From Synergistales bacterium (lineage in GTDB: Bacteria; Synergistota; Synergistia; Synergistales; Aminobacteriaceae), in contig BNVG01000069.1 in NCBI GenBank assembly GCA_025997935.1, positions 1 through 10,584 on the forward strand: 10,584 bases of DNA. The letters are read 5' to 3'. The position numbers and the translations under genes were made by a program. Position 1 is the first letter of the stretch. Each line of letters begins with the position of its first letter. The notes beneath the pieces were generated by a model. That model did no database searches. It saw only the letters and a program-made list of their open reading frames with translations, and had not been told where the DNA came from. Shown in pieces: positions 5,765 to 10,584 of the stretch.

Positions 5765-6109
5765 ATGAAATTATCAGAGGCGCTGGATGTTCTTCTGAAG
5801 GCCGACGACGAGGCTGTAGAGGCTAAAGCGTCGGCGGAACGGGAAGCGAAGGCCATTATTCAAAAAGCTCATGACGAATACGCGCAAGCTGAGGATACCC
5901 TTTTGAGCGAGGCGCGCAAAGAAGCGGCGAACCAGATGGAAAGCGCCCGCCTTTCCGCTGAGAAGGAATCGTCGCATATAATAGCCCTGGCCGATGTGTC
6001 GGTGGCTCGAATGCTTGAGCAGTTCGAGAAGAGAGAGCCGGGTTTAATAGCGCGTTTTGCTGACAGTTTGGCCGCTCGCTACGCGGCTCGCGGCAACGGA
6101 GGCGATTAA
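5765..6109 (+). CDS. V/A-type ATPase peripheral-stalk subunit, G/H-like
   Basis: This 114-residue protein is almost entirely an Ala-, Glu- and Lys-rich coiled coil, with the E-A-K-A-S-A-E-R-E-A-K-A-I-I-Q-K-A pattern typical of the small stalk subunit (V-type G, called H or F in different bacterial nomenclatures). This subunit pairs with E to form the peripheral stalk that holds the A/B headpiece still. The ATG at 5765 follows GGAGGG (5752-5757) with 7 nt spacing. The in-frame GTG at 5750 lies upstream of that ribosome site and is rejected. The TAA at 6107-6109 is directly followed by the ATG of subunit C, so the two are tightly coupled. Assignment rests on composition and context; the low-complexity coiled coil alone would not be specific. 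Symbols differ between species, so none is given. Confidence 0.82.
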   Translation: MKLSEALDVLLKADDEAVEAKASAEREAKAIIQKAHDEYAQAEDTLLSEARKEAANQMESARLSAEKESSHIIALADVSVARMLEQFEKREPGLIARFADSLAARYAARGNGGD

Positions 6110-7258
6110 ATGGCGTCTATCGGCGGCGGAGGGATAGCGGGGTCGGCTAAGGCCAAAGCGCGTCGCGGAACCCTTCTTTCTCCCGAAGAGATGTCTGCGC
6201 TTCTTGAGCAGCAGACCGTGTCCGATATAGTCGATCGGTTGCGCGGCGGGTCTTTTGATGTTTTCCTGGGTCGCCTCTCCGCCGACAATATCAGGCGCGG
6301 AGAGCTGGAGTTTTTGCTGGACATTTCGATTTTGGCGGAGGGATTGATCTTTCGGCCTTATGCCGACGCGCAGGACAGAAACCTTCTCGACCTTTGGATA
6401 GAGAGCTTCGATATAGAGCTTATTAAAAATTGCATCCGTTCCCTGATAGGCGGCTCGCAGTCTGAGCACATATCCACAGACAGCGCGCTTGAACTCGTGT
6501 CGGGGTTTAGGTTGACTCTCGTTGACCAGGACAGGCTTCTGGCCGCTAATTCTTTAAGAGAAATAATCTTGTCGATAAAAAAGGAATCTCTGCGTTTGGC
6601 TCTTTCGGCGGCCTTGCCCTCCGCGCTTGAGAACCTCAGCCCTGACGATATGAAAGACCTTGACAGGGCCGGGTTTCAGAAAGCCATATTTGATTTTGTG
6701 ACGACATTGGATCGTTATTACTTAGGCGCTTTATATGAGGCGGCGAAGGACATGGGTGGAGAAAAAGGCCGGGCTGTGCGTATGCTGGTAGGCGCCAGGG
6801 TAGACCTCACAAACCTCTACTGGATATATCGCGCGAGGCGTTTTTTCGGTTTATCGCCGGAGGAAGCGCTGACGCTGATTTTGAGGGCTCGTTATCACGC
6901 CGACTTTGACATTTTGACAAAATTCGCGTTTGCCGAACCGAACGTCATGGCAAGCGCCTTGGTCGGTACAATTTATTCCGGGATATTTGAGTTTAACGAA
7001 GAAGACGGTAAAAACGTCGCGCTTCGTGAAATGAGATTGGAAAGCCGCGTTTCCAAAATGCTCCTGTCGGTAGCGGAGCGCGTGTTTATATCAGGAAGCC
7101 AGGGATTTCAGAACGTCCTGGCTTACCTGACCTTGAAGGAATTTGAGATTCGGGACATCACCGCCATAATGGAGTCGGTGCGCTACGGTTTTGACAAAAA
7201 CAAAACCGCCATGTTCCTGATACGAGCTTCGAGGTCTCTGGAAAAGGAGATGAATTAA
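6110..7258 (+). CDS. atpC: V/A-type ATPase subunit C (rotor-to-ring adaptor, AC39 family)
   Basis: Subunit C (equivalent to eukaryotic d) is the funnel-shaped soluble adaptor between the D-F shaft and the K ring. The 382-residue length is in the family range. The first 20 residues are glycine-rich with an A-K-A-K-A-R segment, followed by L-L-S-P-E-E-M, a pattern seen at the start of AC39 proteins. The rest is largely helical, with the family-like L-Y-W-I-Y-R-A-R-R-F-F segment near residue 237-247 and a C-terminal E-F-E-I-R-D-I-T-A-I-M-E-S-V-R-Y-G. No membrane segments are evident. The ATG at 6110 directly abuts the previous stop and has GGAGG at 6098-6102. The 3-nt gap to the next gene indicates a single operon. 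Confidence 0.9.
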   Translation: MASIGGGGIAGSAKAKARRGTLLSPEEMSALLEQQTVSDIVDRLRGGSFDVFLGRLSADNIRRGELEFLLDISILAEGLIFRPYADAQDRNLLDLWIESFDIELIKNCIRSLIGGSQSEHISTDSALELVSGFRLTLVDQDRLLAANSLREIILSIKKESLRLALSAALPSALENLSPDDMKDLDRAGFQKAIFDFVTTLDRYYLGALYEAAKDMGGEKGRAVRMLVGARVDLTNLYWIYRARRFFGLSPEEALTLILRARYHADFDILTKFAFAEPNVMASALVGTIYSGIFEFNEEDGKNVALREMRLESRVSKMLLSVAERVFISGSQGFQNVLAYLTLKEFEIRDITAIMESVRYGFDKNKTAMFLIRASRSLEKEMN

Positions 7259-7261
7259 CGA

Positions 7262-9226
7262 ATGTCCGTTGTAGGCATGAGCGGCATATCTTTCGTCGGG
7301 CCGAGGAACGAAATAGAGGAAATAGCTCTGAATTGCCTGAAGTACGAAAACTTCGAACCTATGAAGCCGGACGTTATGTTAGAGCATCATCCCCTGAATC
7401 AGCGCTTTGAGACCTTTAAGGGAAACCGATATGACGCTCTCATAGAGAAATTAGACGAGCTTTGGCAGAGAGCGGAGCTTCCGACGCCAAAGCCAAAAAT
7501 CGTCACGCGTCTTCCACTCCTGCATTTTGAGGACTTGGCGGAGCGAATAGGCGGCGTCACGCGTGTTATGGACGCGTGGAGGGCAAAATTGTCGGAGCTT
7601 CAGAGCGAACGCGAAAAATGTCGTGTCCGCTTGTCTTTTATGCGTGTTCTTAATGAAATCGGCCATAAATTCTCGAAACTTTCAAAAACGCCCTACGTCG
7701 CCGTAACGCTCGGTACGTTGACAGAGGACAACTGGCAGCGTCTGCATGAGACGAGCCTTGCCGCGCCGTTTTTGCCAATGCGGATAGAGGACAGCGAGTA
7801 CGAAAAAGAAAAAGACCGAGAAACGGATATGTGGGCGGATAACATCATGGTGGCGGCGCTTTACGGACATAACTACCGTGAGGATATGAATAAGATTTTT
7901 TCATCGGTGCATATGCGCGTTGTCCAGTTCGACAAAGAGGAATACGAGAAGTACGATAACATCGACGCGGCGTACTATCAGCTCGAGACCGTCGAGTCCG
8001 AGATAGAACTGTGTATGAAGACGCCCGCGCGGTTCGTGGCCGACAATCGCATGGAGCTTGAAAAACTCTATGCCGCTATCTACACAAAACAGCGCGTAGA
8101 ATCGCTTTGGCGTCATCACGCGGAGATGAGTGACGTATATGTCCTGTCCGGTTGGATGCCAACCGACGATTGTTACTGGATGAATAAACTCATCACCGAA
8201 AAAATGTCCAAAACCATGATAATAACGGAAAAAGACCACGTTCTCCAAAAAGAGAGATGGGAGATTCCGACGCTCCTTCATAATTTACCGTTTATTAGGC
8301 GTTTTCAGGAGATAGTACGCCTCTACAGTCTGCCGTCTTACGGCGAACTTGACCCCACTTTTGTCGTGGCGTTGAGCTTTTGTTTGTTTTTTGGGTTTAT
8401 GTTCGGCGATGTTGGACATGGTCTCGCCCTCATACTCGGCACGTTTTTTTTAGAGAAAAAGGGGCTTATGGGGAGCGCTATAGCCTCCGTCATGAGGGCA
8501 TCCGGAGCGTCCGCTATGTTGTTTGGGGTACTCTATGGCAGTGTTTTCGGAAACGAGGAGATAATAGCGCCTCTGTGGCTTTCCCCGATGCATAGCGTGG
8601 ACTCTATTTTGCCCGTCTCTATAGGTGTAGGTGTGGCTTTCCTGTCGCTTGGGCTTTGCTTCAAGATAGAAAACAGCGCGCGCAGGGAAGAGTGGGGAGA
8701 GGCTTTTTTCAGCCCGGAGGGGTTGATAGGTCTGGTGTTTTACTGGTTAGCCGTCGGGCAGACCGCCGTTTTGATGGGTGACAACCCGGCAGACGCCCTA
8801 TCGCCGCAGTTTTTCACGGTTACTATGGTGACTCTTTTCGTTGTAATGATTTTCGGCAACGGAGTAGCTAAGCTGATAGTTCACGAGAAGGTAGACGATG
8901 GCGGGGTGGTTCATGTTTTTTCGGTCTTTCACGCCATGCTGAATTTCCTGAGCAACACCGCTTCTTTTGTGCGCCTCGCGGCTTTCGCCCTGAACCACGC
9001 CGGGCTTTGCGGCGCTGTCTTCATGCTGTCCGAGATGGTGGAAAACGTCCCGGGCGGAAAGATTTATCACGCCATAGTCATGCTGATAGGGCAGCTGATA
9101 GTCATAGGGTTGGAAGGCATGATAGTGTTTATTCAGACGCTCAGGCTTGAGTATTACGAGTTTTTCGGAAAATTTTACAGAGGCGGGGGACGTGAGTTCG
9201 CGCCTGTGTTGTGGAAAAGATCGTAG
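7262..9226 (+). CDS. ntpI: V/A-type ATPase membrane subunit I (a-type stator)
   Basis: Subunit I provides the ion half-channels against the rotating K ring. The 654-residue protein has a soluble N-terminal arm domain (about 1-350) with coiled segments around 100-130 and 235-290, then a membrane domain of about eight hydrophobic segments. The boundary carries the signature Y-G-E-L-D-P-T-F (about 359-366), and F-G-D-V-G-H-G-L begins near 380. The essential channel arginine is R571 in S-F-V-R-L-A-A-F-A-L-N-H-A-G. A second conserved arginine, R628, lies in Q-T-L-R-L-E-Y-Y-E-F-F. Both match, in spacing and context, the two functional arginines of enterococcal NtpI. The ATG at 7262 has AAGGAG at 7244-7249, a rather long 12-nt spacing. 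A 36-bp gap precedes K. The gene appears complete and functional. Confidence 0.95.
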   Translation: MSVVGMSGISFVGPRNEIEEIALNCLKYENFEPMKPDVMLEHHPLNQRFETFKGNRYDALIEKLDELWQRAELPTPKPKIVTRLPLLHFEDLAERIGGVTRVMDAWRAKLSELQSEREKCRVRLSFMRVLNEIGHKFSKLSKTPYVAVTLGTLTEDNWQRLHETSLAAPFLPMRIEDSEYEKEKDRETDMWADNIMVAALYGHNYREDMNKIFSSVHMRVVQFDKEEYEKYDNIDAAYYQLETVESEIELCMKTPARFVADNRMELEKLYAAIYTKQRVESLWRHHAEMSDVYVLSGWMPTDDCYWMNKLITEKMSKTMIITEKDHVLQKERWEIPTLLHNLPFIRRFQEIVRLYSLPSYGELDPTFVVALSFCLFFGFMFGDVGHGLALILGTFFLEKKGLMGSAIASVMRASGASAMLFGVLYGSVFGNEEIIAPLWLSPMHSVDSILPVSIGVGVAFLSLGLCFKIENSARREEWGEAFFSPEGLIGLVFYWLAVGQTAVLMGDNPADALSPQFFTVTMVTLFVVMIFGNGVAKLIVHEKVDDGGVVHVFSVFHAMLNFLSNTASFVRLAAFALNHAGLCGAVFMLSEMVENVPGGKIYHAIVMLIGQLIVIGLEGMIVFIQTLRLEYYEFFGKFYRGGGREFAPVLWKRS

Positions 9227-9262
9227 AAGATAAACGTAAATTCTGAAGGGAGATATTTAAGA

Positions 9263-9661
9263 ATGTTGGGTTTGCTTATTCTTTGCGTTTGCGTGGCGGT
9301 TTTAATGGGCTTTGGGTTTTGGATGAAGGGGCGAGAAGTGCGTAACGCTCGCGCGGCTTTGGGTTACGCTATGGCGTTTGCTTTTGTGGCTCTCGTGATG
9401 TCCGCTACCACCGTCTTTGCGGCTGAGGCTCCTGCGGCTGCCGCGGCTTCTAATGGCTTGGGGCTGATGGGCGCTGCTCTTTCGACCGGGCTTGCTTGCA
9501 TCGGGGCGGGTATAGGCGTCGCCTTTGTAGGCGCGGCGGCTCTTGGCGTCGTAGGAGAAAAACCGGCGCTTTTTGGAACCACGTTGATTTACATGGGCCT
9601 TGCAGAGGGCATCGCCATTTACGGACTTGTTATTTCGCTCTTTATCCTTGGCAGAGTGTAA
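9263..9661 (+). CDS. ntpK: V/A-type ATPase proteolipid subunit K (c ring)
   Basis: K subunits form the ion-carrying rotor ring. This 132-residue protein has one C-terminal proteolipid hairpin (helices about 65-97 and 102-131) with the ion-binding carboxylate E115 in G-L-A-E-G-I-A-I-Y. It is preceded by two extra hydrophobic stretches (about 1-20 and 31-53) and an alanine-rich link ending near residue 64. The second stretch followed by F-A-A-E looks like a signal peptide, as I recall for the Thermus proteolipid. The residue equivalent to the Na+-ring glutamine is V86, and the residue after E115 is glycine rather than Ser/Thr, so the usual Na+ ligands are missing and H+ coupling is more likely. 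Tyr120 is retained. AAGGGAG at 9246-9252 precedes the ATG by 10 nt. It is a single-hairpin type rather than the duplicated enterococcal type. Confidence 0.93.
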   Translation: MLGLLILCVCVAVLMGFGFWMKGREVRNARAALGYAMAFAFVALVMSATTVFAAEAPAAAAASNGLGLMGAALSTGLACIGAGIGVAFVGAAALGVVGEKPALFGTTLIYMGLAEGIAIYGLVISLFILGRV

Positions 9662-9682
9662 CGGTTTTATGGCTACGGAAAA

Positions 9683-9994
9683 ATGAAGAGCTTTCTTATC
9701 AGCGACAACCATGACACGCTGGTTCTTTTGAGGCTGGCCGGTATCAACGGAGTTGTCGCGCATGGACCCTCGGAGACGTCGAAGGCTCTTTCCGATGCGC
9801 TGTCTATCAAAAATTTAGGGGTTCTTCTCATGACGGAGTTGGCGGCGGAAAGTATCCCAGAAAGGGTCACGGAAATGCGCTCAAGCGGAGTGTTGCCGCT
9901 CTTGGTGGAGATTCCTGACAGGCATGGCACGAGGCGCGGGGCGGACTTCCTCACCCGATATATCCGAGAGGCGATAGGGGTGAAGCTGGATTGA
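9683..9994 (+). CDS. atpF: V/A-type ATPase subunit F (central shaft)
   Basis: Subunit F is a small Rossmann-like protein that binds D in the central shaft and can regulate activity. The 103-residue size is typical. The sequence opens with a short strand and D8, then a helix and the G-I-N-G-V segment, then a central strand G-V-L-L-M-T. A third strand, L-P-L-L-V-E-I-P, follows a predicted helix, and the C-terminal helix ends at R-E-A-I-G. This order matches the family, including the V-E-I-P region. The ribosome site before the ATG at 9683 is weak (ACGGAAAA), and the gap to K is 21 bp. Its TGA overlaps the TTG start of subunit E. The family call is supported by position between K and E. Confidence 0.87.
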   Translation: MKSFLISDNHDTLVLLRLAGINGVVAHGPSETSKALSDALSIKNLGVLLMTELAAESIPERVTEMRSSGVLPLLVEIPDRHGTRRGADFLTRYIREAIGVKLD

Positions 9995-10584
9995 TACTTG
10001 GCGGGAAATCTAAAGAGAAAAAGAAAGCGCCGGACTTTATCAACAGCGTTTTGGAGTACGACGAGAACAAGAAATTGCATGAACTCCAGACTATGGTTTT
10101 ACAAAAGGGCGAAGAGGCGCGCGAGCGCGTTTTGTCTACGGCCAGAACCGAGGCTGAAAAATGGACCGAAGAGAAGACAAAGGGGCTCAACGTCATGGTT
10201 GCGTCCATAAAAGCTGACGCCGCCAAGCGTTGCGACGAGATATCGAAGCGGCAAATATCCGAGACCGAGACAAAACGCGACAAAGACCGTCAGAGGTTTC
10301 AGAACGGGCTTGTCGACAGGGCTCTTATGGATTTGCAAAACGCGCTTGTCACCTTTGAAGACCGGCACGACTACGACGCTATATTGACCGGTGTGGCGGC
10401 TGAGGTTTGTAGCGCTTTGTCTAAGGGGCAGAAGGTGAAACTGAGGCTTAGAAAAGAAGATTCAAGGCACGGAGAGAGCGTTGCCCGTGCCCTCATGTCA
10501 CGCTTTCCCGATATAGAGGTGGCGTTTGACGCGACGCCCGCCGCTATTATAGGCGGGGTTTATCTTTATTCCGAAGAAGAAAAA
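9991..10584 (+). CDS. atpE: V/A-type ATPase subunit E (peripheral stalk), 3' partial
   Basis: Subunit E pairs with the G/H-like subunit in the peripheral stalk and caps the A/B headpiece. The reading frame is open from a TTG at 9991 to the window end (198 codons, no stop), so the C-terminus is missing, probably by a few residues to a few tens. The N-terminal half is a charged coiled coil (about residues 20-110) beginning with a lysine-rich K-S-K-E-K-K-K segment. The C-terminal half is a mixed alpha/beta domain ending in a G-G-V-Y-L-Y strand near residue 190, which matches the G-G strand of the family. The TTG overlaps the F stop (TTGA), with AGGGGTG at 9976-9982 placed 8 nt upstream. The next in-frame ATG would remove the N-terminal coil, so TTG is preferred. 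Confidence 0.88.
   Translation, partial: MILGGKSKEKKKAPDFINSVLEYDENKKLHELQTMVLQKGEEARERVLSTARTEAEKWTEEKTKGLNVMVASIKADAAKRCDEISKRQISETETKRDKDRQRFQNGLVDRALMDLQNALVTFEDRHDYDAILTGVAAEVCSALSKGQKVKLRLRKEDSRHGESVARALMSRFPDIEVAFDATPAAIIGGVYLYSEEEK

Noticed and set aside
9302..9763. A minus-strand 153-codon frame opposite K and F.
   Set aside because: It is an antisense shadow of the GC-biased K gene; the translation is Arg/Ser/Lys-rich with no family features.
1..10584. CRISPR arrays, tRNA or rRNA genes, insertion sequences, attachment sites.
   Set aside because: No regularly spaced repeats, tRNA-like cloverleaf, transposase or flanking direct repeats were seen by eye; short or diverged examples could be missed.

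Overview
The window is a bacterial chromosome segment of about 50% GC. Translation-machinery genes sit beside a V/A-type rotary ATPase operon, and a small accessory cassette lies at the left edge. A bacterial V/A-ATPase, flavin-dependent ThyX and zinc-type L31 together suggest an anaerobe. The ATPase gene order, with subunit D first, fits Synergistota best in my memory, but this is an inference without a database search; a Gram-positive anaerobe is not excluded.

Layout. (1) Positions 1-1010, plus strand: three tightly packed small genes. They are a DUF3990-type protein that looks like an ADP-ribosyltransferase, a small helical protein, and a DUF3791-type protein. Ribosome binding sites and stop/start overlaps link them, and the third ends 2 nt before ruvA. 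By hand count the first 780 bases are about 45% GC, against about 56% for 1021-1500 in ruvA, which fits an acquired module placed in front of ruvA. This is the accessory, least understood part of the window.

(2) Positions 1013-1621: ruvA, a Holliday junction recognition subunit with a TTG start. Its 3' end overlaps the 3' end of the convergent prmC.

(3) Positions 1607-4838, minus strand, read right to left: rpsO (S15), rpmE (L31), a rho-independent terminator, thyX, prfA (RF1) and prmC (RF glutamine methyltransferase). PrmC modifies the GGQ motif of RF1 encoded next to it. ThyX makes dTMP.

(4) Positions 4839-5129: a divergent intergenic region. It holds an extended -10 promoter toward rpsO and an AT-rich stretch with a TATAAT box toward the ATPase operon.

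(5) Positions 5130-10584, plus strand: V/A-type ATPase genes in the order D, G/H-like stalk, C, I, K, F, E. E runs off the right edge, and catalytic A and B are presumably beyond it. D, F and C form the central rotor shaft and its membrane adaptor. The G/H-like subunit and E form the peripheral stalk. I and K form the ion channel. The K sequence lacks the usual Na+ ligands, which points toward H+ coupling.

The best candidate for a poorly described system is the three-gene DUF3990 cassette. The remainder is conserved housekeeping, with some points of interest in gene order and regulation.
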